The translations under genes and the position numbers were made by a program. The notes under the pieces were generated by a model that saw only the letters and a program-made list of their open reading frames with translations, did no database searches and was not told the origin of the DNA. 64,000 nt of DNA, from assembly GCF_030643825.1 (NCBI RefSeq), contig NZ_CP101717.1, positions 3,369,673 to 3,433,672 on the forward strand. The letters run 5' to 3'. Positions 14,457-23,541 of this stretch are shown one piece after another. Each line of letters starts with the position of its first letter. Within the stretch, counting starts at the first letter, position 1. The DNA comes from Salinispirillum sp. LH 10-3-1 (lineage in GTDB: Bacteria; Pseudomonadota; Gammaproteobacteria; Pseudomonadales; Natronospirillaceae).

Positions 14457-15554
14457 CTACCTCGACTCGAAGTCGATACGAGGGTCGACCCAGGTGTAGG
14501 CCAAGTCACTGATGATGCCCATCAATAAACCCAGTACGCCAAACATATACAGCGTCCCAAACATGACTGGATAATCACGCTGCAGCGTGGCTTCGTAGCC
14601 CAGCAGGCCTAGTCCATCGAGCGAGAAAATCACCTCAATCAACAAAGCACCGGTAAAAAACACGCTAATAAAAGCCGCAGGGAAACCGGCAATGATGATC
14701 AACATGCCGTTACGGAAGACATGCCGATACAGAATGCGCCGTTCGGTAGCCCCCTTGGCACGCGCGGTCATCACATACTGTTTGTTGATTTCATCCAGAA
14801 AGGAATTCTTGGTCAGCATGGTCAGGGTCGCAAAACCACCGATCACCATGGCCAACACCGGCAGCGTAAGATGCCAGAAATAGTCCAAAATCTTTTCATA
14901 CCACAGTAGGTCAGCAAAATTGGCCGATACCAAACCGCGCAGCGGGAAAAAGTTCCAATACGAGCCACCAGCAAACAGGATAATAAGCAAGATAGCGAAC
15001 AAGAACCCCGGAATGGCGTAACCCACCAACACCACCCAGGTGGTCCATACATCGAACTTGGAATGGTGGCGCACCGCTTTGGCAATACCGAGAGGAATAC
15101 ACACCAAATAGATGATCAACGTGGACCAGACACCCAATGAGATGGATACCGGCATGCGCTCGACGATCAACTCGATCACCGTTCGCGCACGAAACAGGCT
15201 GTCACCAAAATTGAAGGTCAGATAGTCCTTCAACATGATGCCGTAACGTTGCCACACGGGTTTATCAAAGCCGAATTGCGCTTCTATTTCGGCGATCACC
15301 ACAGGGTCTAGCCCGCGTGCGCCACGCGAAGTACGGGTACCTTGGTCGTTGCTGGCAGATGCACTTTGTTGAAGGTCGGCGCCACCACCGGAAATACGGT
15401 CGGTGACGTTATAAAAGTCCATGCCCATCATGCCCGCAATGGCTTGATCCACTGGGCCGCCGGGGGCAGCTTGAATGATCACGAAGTTGAGCGTGATGAT
15501 CGCCAACAAAGTGGGGATCACCAACAACAGACGCCGAACGACATAGGCTCCCAT
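14457..15554 (-). CDS. yejB: Peptide ABC importer permease YejB
   Basis: A 365-residue DppB-type permease. It starts with the typical [10 protein letters not shown] opening, has six predicted helices and an EAA loop ([19 protein letters not shown]). A periplasmic insert with GISG-type and Ser/Ala-rich sequence after helix 1 is usual in YejB. It lies between yejA and yejE in the expected order, with a 42-base gap from yejA. Confidence 0.92.
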   Translation of the reverse strand: MGAYVVRRLLLVIPTLLAIITLNFVIIQAAPGGPVDQAIAGMMGMDFYNVTDRISGGGADLQQSASASNDQGTRTSRGARGLDPVVIAEIEAQFGFDKPVWQRYGIMLKDYLTFNFGDSLFRARTVIELIVERMPVSISLGVWSTLIIYLVCIPLGIAKAVRHHSKFDVWTTWVVLVGYAIPGFLFAILLIILFAGGSYWNFFPLRGLVSANFADLLWYEKILDYFWHLTLPVLAMVIGGFATLTMLTKNSFLDEINKQYVMTARAKGATERRILYRHVFRNGMLIIIAGFPAAFISVFFTGALLIEVIFSLDGLGLLGYEATLQRDYPVMFGTLYMFGVLGLLMGIISDLAYTWVDPRIDFESR

Positions 15555-15596
15555 CGACTCAACGCGCTCCTATTTTGAACACCAATGGGCTAACCA

Positions 15597-17471
15597 TCAG
15601 CGACGCAACCGTGCGGCTTTTTCGTTGTCTTGCCACCAGGTTTCCGTACCAATGTCGTATTTGGGCCGAATGGCCGGGCGGTCGAATTTGTCCCAAGTGG
15701 CTATCCAGAATGAATCATTGTGCCAGTTCGGGATGACATAGAAATTCCACATGGCTACGCGATCAAAGGCACGGCCATAGGCCATGAGCATCTCATCGTT
15801 TTCTTGATTTGCCACAATGCCGTCGATGAGCGCATCGATCACCGGGTCCTGCACGCCCGCACGGTTCCACGATGAATCGATGAAATCAGAACGCCACGCA
15901 ATGCGCATACCCGAAGACGGGTAGGCATTGGCGCTGTAGCCACCCATGGCCATATCGAAGTCAAACTCGCGGGTACGGTTCAAATACTGCGCGGTGTCGA
16001 CGACCCGAATCGTCATGCGGATGCCCATGCGCTCCAAGTTGCGCTGCAACGGCAATGCGACGCGTTCGAACGTCGGAGTATGGAGCAGTAATTCAAACTC
16101 AAAAGGCCGCCCGGTCTCCACATTCACCAAACGCTGGTTGCGCAGTTCCCACCCGGCATCACGCAATAACGCCAAGGCTTGGCGGGTTTCATTGCGCAAG
16201 GTACCCGAGCCGTCGGTGACGTTTGGCCGATAGGCTTCGCCAAAGACTTCCGGCGGTAGCTGATCGCGGAACGGCTCTAGGATCGCCAGCTCTTGCTCTG
16301 TGGGTAAGCCACTGGCTGAATACTCGGTGTTTTGAAAATAGCTGTAGTTACGGGCATAAGCACCGTAAAAAATATTGCGGTTCAACCATTCAAAATCCAT
16401 CGCCAGGTTAATGGCTTGGCGCACTCGTCGGTCTTCAAACAACGGATTTTGCGTATTGAACAAGAACGCCTGCATGGGCTGCGGGATTTCGTGCGGCAGC
16501 TCTTCCATCTTGATGTCACCACGCGTTAACGCTGGGCCTACATAGTCTTCCGCCCATTGTTTCGCCACATTTTCTTGCCGGAAATCGTATTCGCCCGCTT
16601 TGAACGCCTCTAATGCCACGGTGCTGTCGCGGTAATAGTCGTAACGCAGCGTATTGAAATTATGGCGGCCTTTGTTGACGGGTAAATTGGCCGCCCAATA
16701 GTCAGGCACACGCTCGTAGGTGACGAACTGGCCCATGGCGTATTGACCGACTTTATAAGGCCCACTGGACAGCGGCGGTGCAGTGAGGGGGTCGCCTAAA
16801 TCACGTTCGGCCCAGAAATGGCGCGGCAATACGGTGGTGCCGGCCAACCCCGATACATAGTCCTTGTTAGGTTCGGCAAAGCGGAACATCACTTGATGGT
16901 CACTCAGCGCGGTTACTTCGGTCACATCGGCATAGTAGGAGCGGTACTGCGGCACGCCCTGTTCAAAAAACTTATTAAAGCTGAACACCACGTCGTGCGC
17001 GGTGATCGGCGTGCCATCGTGAAAACGCGCAGCGGGGTTAATGTGGAAACTCACCCAGCTGTAGTCCACGGGGTACTCAATGAATTCGGCGATCAAGCCA
17101 TAATACACGCTGATTTCGTCGCTGCTGGTGGTCATCAGGGTGTCGTACAACTCACCGGCGCCGATCACCGATTCACCACGCCGGGCATAACGGTTAAAGC
17201 TGTCGAAGCCGCCGGTAGTGGCTAAGCGCATACTGCCGCCTTTGGGGGCGTCCGGATTGACGTAGTCAAAATGAGGGAAGTCGGCCGGGTATTTGGGTTC
17301 ACCGCGCACCGCAAAGGCGTGCGATTTGATGACTTCCACCGATTCGCTGGTAGCCGTCTGTTCCGTCGCGCTGAGGTTCGACGCAAACAATGCGCTACCA
17401 ATAAATAGACCGATGAAAGCGCTCACCTGAAACCGACGGGCAAGGCGAGGATGCGTGCGGTGATGCAACAT
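15597..17471 (-). CDS. yejA: Periplasmic oligopeptide-binding protein YejA
   Basis: The 624-residue product has a signal peptide (about residues 1-35, ending NLSATEQ) and the family-5 solute-binding fold, with an FARFHDGTPITAHDVVFSF-like block and a conserved HxT region in the middle. This size fits YejA (about 600), longer than DppA. It captures oligopeptides, and in enterobacteria microcin C, for YejBEF. It is the first gene of the leftward yej operon. An AACCTA/TAGGTT inverted repeat near 17551-17573 upstream might be part of its control region. Confidence 0.9.
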   Translation of the reverse strand: MLHHRTHPRLARRFQVSAFIGLFIGSALFASNLSATEQTATSESVEVIKSHAFAVRGEPKYPADFPHFDYVNPDAPKGGSMRLATTGGFDSFNRYARRGESVIGAGELYDTLMTTSSDEISVYYGLIAEFIEYPVDYSWVSFHINPAARFHDGTPITAHDVVFSFNKFFEQGVPQYRSYYADVTEVTALSDHQVMFRFAEPNKDYVSGLAGTTVLPRHFWAERDLGDPLTAPPLSSGPYKVGQYAMGQFVTYERVPDYWAANLPVNKGRHNFNTLRYDYYRDSTVALEAFKAGEYDFRQENVAKQWAEDYVGPALTRGDIKMEELPHEIPQPMQAFLFNTQNPLFEDRRVRQAINLAMDFEWLNRNIFYGAYARNYSYFQNTEYSASGLPTEQELAILEPFRDQLPPEVFGEAYRPNVTDGSGTLRNETRQALALLRDAGWELRNQRLVNVETGRPFEFELLLHTPTFERVALPLQRNLERMGIRMTIRVVDTAQYLNRTREFDFDMAMGGYSANAYPSSGMRIAWRSDFIDSSWNRAGVQDPVIDALIDGIVANQENDEMLMAYGRAFDRVAMWNFYVIPNWHNDSFWIATWDKFDRPAIRPKYDIGTETWWQDNEKAARLRR

Positions 17472-17651
17472 GTTTAAGACCCCCTAATGCAGTGAGTGGC
17501 GCACTCTGACCGGGCTGCCATTTTTTCATTGTTATTCTTCTAGATTACACAAAAACCTACACTTTGGTTTAGGTTATTTTCACAATCTCTGCAATCTTCT
17601 TAAAATGGTTCGTGGGGGTTTCGGTAAGCTCGCGGGTGTAAACACCCTCCC

Positions 17652-17720
17652 TACCGGGCATCCATGGCCATTACTGGCAACTGCTCCTGCGTTGCCAGCA
17701 TACCGGGCATCCATGGCCAT
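17652..17720. repeat. Two 20-base direct repeats flanking a hairpin
   Basis: The 20-base sequence beginning TACCGGGCATCC occurs at 17652-17671 and again exactly at 17701-17720. Between them CTGGCAAC (17674-17681) pairs with GTTGCCAG (17691-17698) around a nine-base loop. A related GGGTGTAAACAC...CCCTAC element precedes the first copy and recurs near 36,217-36,245, suggesting a dispersed intergenic repeat family. Confidence 0.8.
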
Positions 17721-17750
17721 AAAAAAACCCGCACTGGGTGCGGGTTTTTG
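17721..17750 (-). terminator. Rho-independent terminator for the leftward binding-protein gene
   Basis: CCCGCAC and GTGCGGG form a 7-base stem with a TGG loop. An A-run precedes it and a T-run follows it, so it can work in both directions. It lies 27 bases past the stop of the gene ending at 17777. Confidence 0.85.
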
Positions 17751-17776
17751 TGACGACTTAAGGAAAGGCTCCTTAA

Positions 17777-19342
17777 TCAGTCGATGTACGTATCCTGCAA
17801 CAGGTAGATGTTGGTCGGCAGCATCTCAAAGTTCTTCACTGAGTCACTTACGCCCAGCAAATACTCTTGGTGCCACAGATACATCATAGGCGCTTTTTCA
17901 ACCAACAGCTCTTGCGCTTCTTTGTAGAATTGCAGGCGCAAGTTCTGATCGGTTTCCTCACGACCCGCATCCAGCAAACGATCTACCTCTGGATCAGAGA
18001 AGAACGAACGGTTACCTGCCGCACCTTGCTGTGAAGAATGGAACAAAGCATACATGGCGTAGTCGGCATCCAACGTCGGCGTTGACCAACCCAGAATGAA
18101 CATATCATGCTGGCCGGCTGCAGTGTTCTGTAAGTAAGCACCCCATTCCAGCACTTCAATAGAAGCTCGCACACCCAGATCGCTCAACTTAGACTGTACG
18201 TATTCAGCGATTTGAATACGGCTTGGGTTGTCGTTGGTCCAGATGGTGGTGCTGAAGCCGTTCGGGAAGCCTGCTTCCGCCAGCAACGCACGCGCTTGGT
18301 CCATATCGTACGGGATTGAGTTGATGCTTTCGTCAAAGCCGAATACACCAGGAGCAATCGGGCCTACTGCGGCAATACCCGTGTTGTTGTAAACACCTGC
18401 GACGATGTCGTCTTTGTTCACCGCCATGGAAATAGCACGACGGACATCGACGTCATCAAACGGCGCTTTTTGCGCGTTGAAGCCTAAATAAGCCAAGCTG
18501 GTTGAGCTCTTACGGTACAGGCTCGCATCTGGCATACGGTTGATGCGGCTCATGTCACTCGGCATAACCGGGTCAATGATGTGCGCAAAACCAGTTTCCA
18601 ACTCAGACACACGCGTCAGGCTTTCCGGCACAACCTTAAAGGTTACGCTGTCCAACTTGGCGTTTTCGCCCCAGTAGTTTTCATTACGTACCAGTTTGAT
18701 TTCCGAACCGGGTACCCAGCTTTCGAACTTGAAGTAGCCAGTACCGATCGGGTTACTGGAAATGTACGAGCCAGGGTTACGGCCATTGGCCACTTCTTCA
18801 TAATCGCGCTCAATGGCCGCCAAGCTGGTCAAAGCACCGCCGCTGTGCGCCAAATGCGCCACCAGAGGGGCGAAGGGGAATTTCGTCTTGAACTGTACAG
18901 TGAGATCGTCAACCACGATCACTTCGTCAATCATCGAGAATAAAAACCCGCGTGGCGAAGCAATTTCCGGATCAAGCAAACGATCGAAATTGGCTTTAAC
19001 CACAGCCGCGGTCAAGTCCGAACCGTCGTGGAATTTAACCCCTTGGCGTAAGGTGAACTCGACCGTCAGGTCATCCACATTGTGCCATGCTGTCGCCAAT
19101 ACAGGCTGCAGTTCATTGTTCAAATCGAACATCACGAGGGATTCAAAGATGTTGTAGGCAACGATACTGGATGGAACATCGTTCGTCGTGTGAGGATCCA
19201 AAGCCACCGCATCAGACAGCATAGCGGCAATCAAATCACCACCGCGTGCCTGCGCCGCTGGCGCTTGAGCGACGAGCGCAAGGCCCGCCAGAGTGGCGAT
19301 TACTGGTGTAAGCAATCGTTTCCATTTCGTTCTTGTGCGCAT
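17777..19342 (-). CDS. Peptide-binding protein of a second ABC importer (family 5)
   Basis: The 521-residue product has a signal peptide (basic start, hydrophobic core, QAPAAQARGG cleavage area) and the family-5 solute-binding fold, with a GVKFHDGSDLTAAVVKANFDRL segment near residue 85. It resembles GsiB/DppA-type proteins that bind di- or tripeptides or glutathione; the ligand cannot be told. The ATG at 19342 follows GGAG by eight bases and is preferred to the frame opening at 19393. It is divergent from the permease and ATPase genes at 19462-23289 and presumably feeds them. Confidence 0.85.
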   Translation of the reverse strand: MRTRTKWKRLLTPVIATLAGLALVAQAPAAQARGGDLIAAMLSDAVALDPHTTNDVPSSIVAYNIFESLVMFDLNNELQPVLATAWHNVDDLTVEFTLRQGVKFHDGSDLTAAVVKANFDRLLDPEIASPRGFLFSMIDEVIVVDDLTVQFKTKFPFAPLVAHLAHSGGALTSLAAIERDYEEVANGRNPGSYISSNPIGTGYFKFESWVPGSEIKLVRNENYWGENAKLDSVTFKVVPESLTRVSELETGFAHIIDPVMPSDMSRINRMPDASLYRKSSTSLAYLGFNAQKAPFDDVDVRRAISMAVNKDDIVAGVYNNTGIAAVGPIAPGVFGFDESINSIPYDMDQARALLAEAGFPNGFSTTIWTNDNPSRIQIAEYVQSKLSDLGVRASIEVLEWGAYLQNTAAGQHDMFILGWSTPTLDADYAMYALFHSSQQGAAGNRSFFSDPEVDRLLDAGREETDQNLRLQFYKEAQELLVEKAPMMYLWHQEYLLGVSDSVKNFEMLPTNIYLLQDTYID

Positions 19343-19369
19343 TTTACTTTCTCCATTCATTACTTTATA

Positions 19370-19392
19370 TGTACGTGTCGAACCGACGTACA
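19370..19392. promoter_or_regulatory. Palindrome between divergent importer genes, possible operator
   Basis: TGTACGTGTCG and CGACGTACA form an inverted repeat of nine pairs with a two-base bulge around AAC. It is centred between the binding-protein gene (leftward) and the permease genes (rightward), where a shared regulator site would be placed. No regulator gene is next to it. Confidence 0.4.
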
Positions 19393-19461
19393 ACTAGTTT
19401 TTCTTATAACAAACTTCGATCGTGTCTCTAGCGTTAAAAGCTAAAAAGAGGATGGCGCATA

Positions 19462-20355
19462 GTGTTTCAAGTTGCAACAAAAAATGGCCTAGAAGCCGGT
19501 AAAGCGGCTACATCTCCGTCTAACTGGCGGTTAGTCTACCGGCGGCTTAAAAAAAATAAGGTGGCTTTATGGGGGGGCTATTTGCTCCTTTTTTTGATTC
19601 TCGTGGCGATATTTGGGCCTTATTTCACCGTCCATGATCCGGTTCGGGTCAACTTCTCTACGCGGCTCTTACCGCCTTCGGCCGAATTCTGGTTAGGAAC
19701 CGATCACAACGGTCGTGACATCTTCACACGCCTGATTCATGGCATGCGTATCACGCTGTTTGTGGGCTTCTCTTCGGTGCTGGTTGGCGCCCTGATCGGT
19801 GTGCCACTGGGCATCGTGTCGGGCTTCTACGGTGGCGCCATTGACTCGGTGATCATGCGCGTCATCGATGTTCTGCTGGCGTTTCCGGGCATTCTCTTGG
19901 CCATTGCCTTGGTCAGTGTATTGGGTGGCAGCATCTCGAACGTCATCATAGCGGTGGCGGTCTTTTCGATTCCGACCTTTGCCCGCGTGGTCAGGGGGTC
20001 AACCCTGACCATCCGCAAACTGGAGTATATCGATGCGGTAAGAGCCTTGGGGGCCAGCGACCTTCGAATCATCGTTAAACACGTCTTACCCAATATCCTA
20101 TCGCCCATCATTGTACAGTCTACTTTACGCATCGCGATCGCTATTTTGGTGGCCAGCAGCCTGTCGTTCTTAGGCTTAGGGGCACAACCCCCTTCACCAG
20201 AGTGGGGGCGTATGCTCAGTGATGGCCGCAACTATATGTTCGATCACCCTCATGTGGCGTTCTTTCCCGGCCTAGCGATTGCGATTGTCGTACTGGCCTT
20301 CAATTTATTTGGTGACGGTCTTCGAGACGCGTTAGACCCCAAAACCAAGAAATAA
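19462..20355 (+). CDS. Peptide ABC importer permease, DppC type
   Basis: A 297-residue permease with the DppC/GsiD layout: cytoplasmic N-terminus, first helix near residues 36-58, the GTDHNGRDIFTRLIHG motif, then five more helices with an EAA-type loop (RALGASDLRIIVKHVLPNI). It starts at GTG 19462 after AGAGG. It is the first gene of a rightward four-gene unit (C, B, D, F), while the binding protein is divergent. The C-before-B order is the reverse of classical dpp operons. Confidence 0.88.
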   Translation: MFQVATKNGLEAGKAATSPSNWRLVYRRLKKNKVALWGGYLLLFLILVAIFGPYFTVHDPVRVNFSTRLLPPSAEFWLGTDHNGRDIFTRLIHGMRITLFVGFSSVLVGALIGVPLGIVSGFYGGAIDSVIMRVIDVLLAFPGILLAIALVSVLGGSISNVIIAVAVFSIPTFARVVRGSTLTIRKLEYIDAVRALGASDLRIIVKHVLPNILSPIIVQSTLRIAIAILVASSLSFLGLGAQPPSPEWGRMLSDGRNYMFDHPHVAFFPGLAIAIVVLAFNLFGDGLRDALDPKTKK

Positions 20356-20367
20356 GGAATCAAAGTC

Positions 20368-21288
20368 GTGTTCCAATTTATTGTACGCAGGTTACTGCAG
20401 ACTATTCCGGTGGTGATTGGTGTCACCGTCTTGGTGTTCTCATTAATGCACCTCATTCCCGGCGACCCAGCACAAATCATTGCTGGTGAAGCGGCTCAGC
20501 CCGCACAGGTTGAACGTATGCGCGAACGCTTGGGGTTAAACGACCCCATCTATGTGCAGTACGGTCGTTACGTGAAGAACCTACTGCAAGGTGATATGGG
20601 TCAGTCGATACGCAGCAATCGAGATGTGTTGGACGAAATCAAACCGCGCTTTTGGATTACCGTGAAGCTGGCTATATACAGCACCTTGCTGAGTGTCTTC
20701 ATTGGCCTGATCGCCGGGGTGTTTTCCGCCGTACGCCGCTACGGTTTAGCCGACACGATGATCATGGTGGTGGCGCTGTTCGGTTTATCGATGCCGAACT
20801 TTTGGCTCGGCTTGATGCTTATTCAATACTTCTCTATTGAGCTCTCGTTGTTACCGCCTTCCGGCTGGGGTACATGGCAGCAAACCATTTTGCCGGTCAT
20901 TACTCTGGGTACAGGGGGGGCGGCAATCATCGCTCGTGTAACTCGTTCCAGTATGCTGGAGGTAATCAATCAGGATTACATTCGCACGGCACGCGCCAAG
21001 GGACTGTCTGAACGCCTGGTGATCTATAAGCACGCGTTGAAGAATGCCATGATTCCGGTCATTACAGTAGTCGGCTTAGAGCTCGGCGTGTTGTTGTCGG
21101 GCACCGTTCTGACCGAAACCGTGTTTTCAATCAACGGCATGGGCAGACTGGTTATTTTCTCCATCGGGGCGCGTGACTTCCCGGTGGTTCAGGGTGTCGT
21201 ACTGATCTTTGCTCTGCTGTTTGTGCTGGTGAATTTCTTGGTCGATGTGTCATACCGCTACTTCAACAAAAGGGTGGACTTTAACTGA
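20368..21288 (+). CDS. Peptide ABC importer permease, DppB type
   Basis: A 306-residue permease with the DppB/GsiC signature: an FIVRRLLQTIPVVIG opening helix, the MHLIPGDPA motif, six predicted helices and the RAKGLSERLVIYKHALKN loop that contacts the ATPase. It starts at GTG 20368, with AAGGA nine bases upstream, and overlaps the next ATPase gene by one base group (TGATG). It pairs with the preceding DppC-type permease. Confidence 0.88.
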   Translation: MFQFIVRRLLQTIPVVIGVTVLVFSLMHLIPGDPAQIIAGEAAQPAQVERMRERLGLNDPIYVQYGRYVKNLLQGDMGQSIRSNRDVLDEIKPRFWITVKLAIYSTLLSVFIGLIAGVFSAVRRYGLADTMIMVVALFGLSMPNFWLGLMLIQYFSIELSLLPPSGWGTWQQTILPVITLGTGGAAIIARVTRSSMLEVINQDYIRTARAKGLSERLVIYKHALKNAMIPVITVVGLELGVLLSGTVLTETVFSINGMGRLVIFSIGARDFPVVQGVVLIFALLFVLVNFLVDVSYRYFNKRVDFN

Positions 21289-22289
21289 TGGAAAAGCAAA
21301 AACCCTTGCTCGAAATTAAGAATCTGACCACGGCATTCCAGACAGACGCGGGTCAGGTGAAGGCTGTGAACGATCTGAGCTTAATCGTCCCGGAAGGTAA
21401 ATCCCTTGGTATCGTAGGTGAGTCTGGTTCCGGCAAAAGCGTGATGTCGTTGTCAATACTGCGTTTGGTTCAAGAGCCCGGAAAAATTGTCGCGGGCGAA
21501 ATACTGATGGACGGTGAGGACATTCTGCAACTGTCCGACAAAGCCTTCAGAAGTATCCGGGGCAATAAGATCTCCATGATCTTTCAGGAACCCATGACGT
21601 CTCTGAACCCGGTGTTCACCGTCGGGGACCAAATTGCCGAGGTGTTTCAAACGCACCAGAAGATGCGCAAATCCGAGGCGCTGAAAAAGTCCGTCGACAT
21701 TCTGCGTCAGGTCGGTATCCCATCCCCGGAAAAACGTGTGCATCAATATCCTTTTGAGTTGTCAGGCGGTATGCGTCAACGCGTGATGATTGCCATGGCG
21801 CTGGCCTGTAACCCTCGCTTGTTGATTGCAGACGAACCCACCACGGCATTGGATGTGACGATTCAGGCCCAGATTCTGGACCTGATTCGAAGCCTGCAGA
21901 CCGAGCTGAATATGTCGGTCATCATGATTACGCACAATCTGGGTGTGGTGGCGGAAACCTGTGATTACGTGGCCGTGATGTATTGCGGCAAGGTGGTTGA
22001 ATACACCGATGTGGAAACCCTATTCAGTGAACCCAAGCACCCCTATACCATCGGATTGTTTAATTCCTTGCCTCGGCATGACGAAGATAAAGCCGAGCTG
22101 ATTGCGATCAAAGGGTCAGTACCAAACCCGACGGAATTGCCTACCGGTTGTGCCTTTGCACCTCGCTGCCCGGATGCCCGGCCCCTGTGTGAGCAGCAGT
22201 CGCCACCGCTGCAGGATCATGCAGACAAGACGCAAGTGCGTTGCTGGAAATTCACCGATCAATGGCAAGAAACTGCGGAGCAGGCTTAA
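21288..22289 (+). CDS. Peptide ABC importer ATPase, DppD type
   Basis: A 333-residue ATPase with Walker A GESGSGKS, the [10 protein letters not shown]-loop typical of DppD/OppD, signature LSGGMRQR and Walker [13 protein letters not shown]. The C-terminal oligopeptide-transporter region keeps cysteines in GCAFAPRCP and later positions that in this family bind an iron-sulfur cluster. Its start is coupled to the permease stop (TGATG). Confidence 0.9.
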   Translation: MEKQKPLLEIKNLTTAFQTDAGQVKAVNDLSLIVPEGKSLGIVGESGSGKSVMSLSILRLVQEPGKIVAGEILMDGEDILQLSDKAFRSIRGNKISMIFQEPMTSLNPVFTVGDQIAEVFQTHQKMRKSEALKKSVDILRQVGIPSPEKRVHQYPFELSGGMRQRVMIAMALACNPRLLIADEPTTALDVTIQAQILDLIRSLQTELNMSVIMITHNLGVVAETCDYVAVMYCGKVVEYTDVETLFSEPKHPYTIGLFNSLPRHDEDKAELIAIKGSVPNPTELPTGCAFAPRCPDARPLCEQQSPPLQDHADKTQVRCWKFTDQWQETAEQA

Positions 22290-22290
22290 G

Positions 22291-23289
22291 ATGACAGCAT
22301 TACAACCTCTGCTGCGGGTAAGAAATTTAAAGCAGTACTTTGCAATCAAAGGCGGTTTCTTTGGCCGTACCATTAATCACGTGAAGGCCGTTGACGACGT
22401 CAGTTTCGATGTTTTTGAAGGCGAAACCGTCAGCATCGTTGGCGAGTCAGGTTGTGGAAAATCGACCACCGGGCGCTCTATCTTGCGCCTGGAAGAACCC
22501 ACCGCCGGCGACGTGCTTTTTGACGACAAAAATATTCTGACGCTGTCTCGTACGCAGCTGCGCAAGACGCGGAAAGATCTGCAGGTCATCTTTCAAGACC
22601 CTTATGCATCGATCAACCCACGCCAAACCGTGGCCGATGTATTGATGGAAGCACTGGCGATTCAGAATATTGTGCCCAAAAGCCAACGCCGTCAGCGCGC
22701 CATCGACTTGTTAGAAACGGTGGGTTTGGCGGCGTATCAAATCGATCGTTACCCGCACGAGTTCAGTGGCGGTCAACGTCAGCGCATCGGTATTGCCCGC
22801 GCTTTAGCGGTTAACCCTAAACTGATCATCTGTGATGAAGCGGTATCGGCGTTGGATGTGTCCATCCAAGCGCAGGTCATCAATCTGCTCAAACAGTTGC
22901 AACGGGACTTTAAGCTTACCTACATCTTTATTTCGCACGATCTTGGGGTGGTTCGACACATCTCTGATCGCATCATCGTTATGTACTTGGGCAAGATTGT
23001 CGAAATTGCCGACAAGAAATCCTTGTTTGAGCAGCCGCAGCACCCTTATACACAGGCACTGTTATCGTCCATTCCGACGATGAACCCGAAGGCCAAGACA
23101 CAACGCATTTTGCTCAAAGGCGAAGTCCCCTCGCCAATTAATCCGCCGCAAGGGTGCCGCTTCCATACGCGCTGCCCTTATGCGCAAGAGCAGTGCCGAC
23201 AGGAAGAGCCGAAGCTCGAAACAACGGCAGCGATGCAAGCCGGTCATGAAGTGGCCTGTCACTTCGCCGGTAATTTGCCCATTAAGTGA
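22291..23289 (+). CDS. Peptide ABC importer ATPase, DppF type
   Basis: A 332-residue ATPase that begins at ATG 22291, one base after the preceding stop; the longer open frame to 22102 overlaps the DppD gene and is not used. Walker A is GESGCGKST, signature FSGGQRQR, Walker [13 protein letters not shown] (an unusual ALA in place of PTS), and the GCRFHTRCP cysteine block lies near the end. It completes the rightward importer unit. Confidence 0.9.
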   Translation: MTALQPLLRVRNLKQYFAIKGGFFGRTINHVKAVDDVSFDVFEGETVSIVGESGCGKSTTGRSILRLEEPTAGDVLFDDKNILTLSRTQLRKTRKDLQVIFQDPYASINPRQTVADVLMEALAIQNIVPKSQRRQRAIDLLETVGLAAYQIDRYPHEFSGGQRQRIGIARALAVNPKLIICDEAVSALDVSIQAQVINLLKQLQRDFKLTYIFISHDLGVVRHISDRIIVMYLGKIVEIADKKSLFEQPQHPYTQALLSSIPTMNPKAKTQRILLKGEVPSPINPPQGCRFHTRCPYAQEQCRQEEPKLETTAAMQAGHEVACHFAGNLPIK

Positions 23290-23333
23290 GACTGGGCTGT
23301 GCAAGGCAGCCTAAACAATGAGCCAGAACACAG

Positions 23334-23370
23334 GGAATGGCAGACTCTATAAGGGCTGCCATTCCTTTTA
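23334..23370 (+). terminator. Terminator of the peptide importer unit
   Basis: GGAATGGCAG (23334-23343) pairs with CTGCCATTCC (23356-23365) and is followed by TTTTAT. It lies 45 bases after the DppF-type gene stop. Confidence 0.8.
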
Positions 23371-23541
23371 TCGCTATTTTAATCTCCAGTTTCCTGCTCG
23401 CCAGAGTTTTACAATAGCCGTTTTTTCAGTAAATAATTTGTCAATGCCTTCCTTGCGATCCCCCATTTTGTGACCTATACCTGATGCATCTCGAATAAAG
23501 GCTCATCTTGCCTTTCGGAATCACATTTGGAGAACCTTGCA

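Larger units (their letters stand above)
17472..17776. other. Intergenic region with repeats and a terminator
   Basis: This 305-base stretch lies between yejA and the next binding-protein gene. It holds the yejA promoter region, a GGGTGTAAACACCC-type element near 17633, two copies of a 20-base direct repeat, a hairpin at 17674-17698 and a terminator at 17721-17750. No gene is seen. Confidence 0.6.

Noticed and set aside
22102..22290. N-terminal extension of the DppF-type ATPase
   Set aside because: It overlaps the DppD-type gene in another frame, and homology starts at the ATG of 22291.
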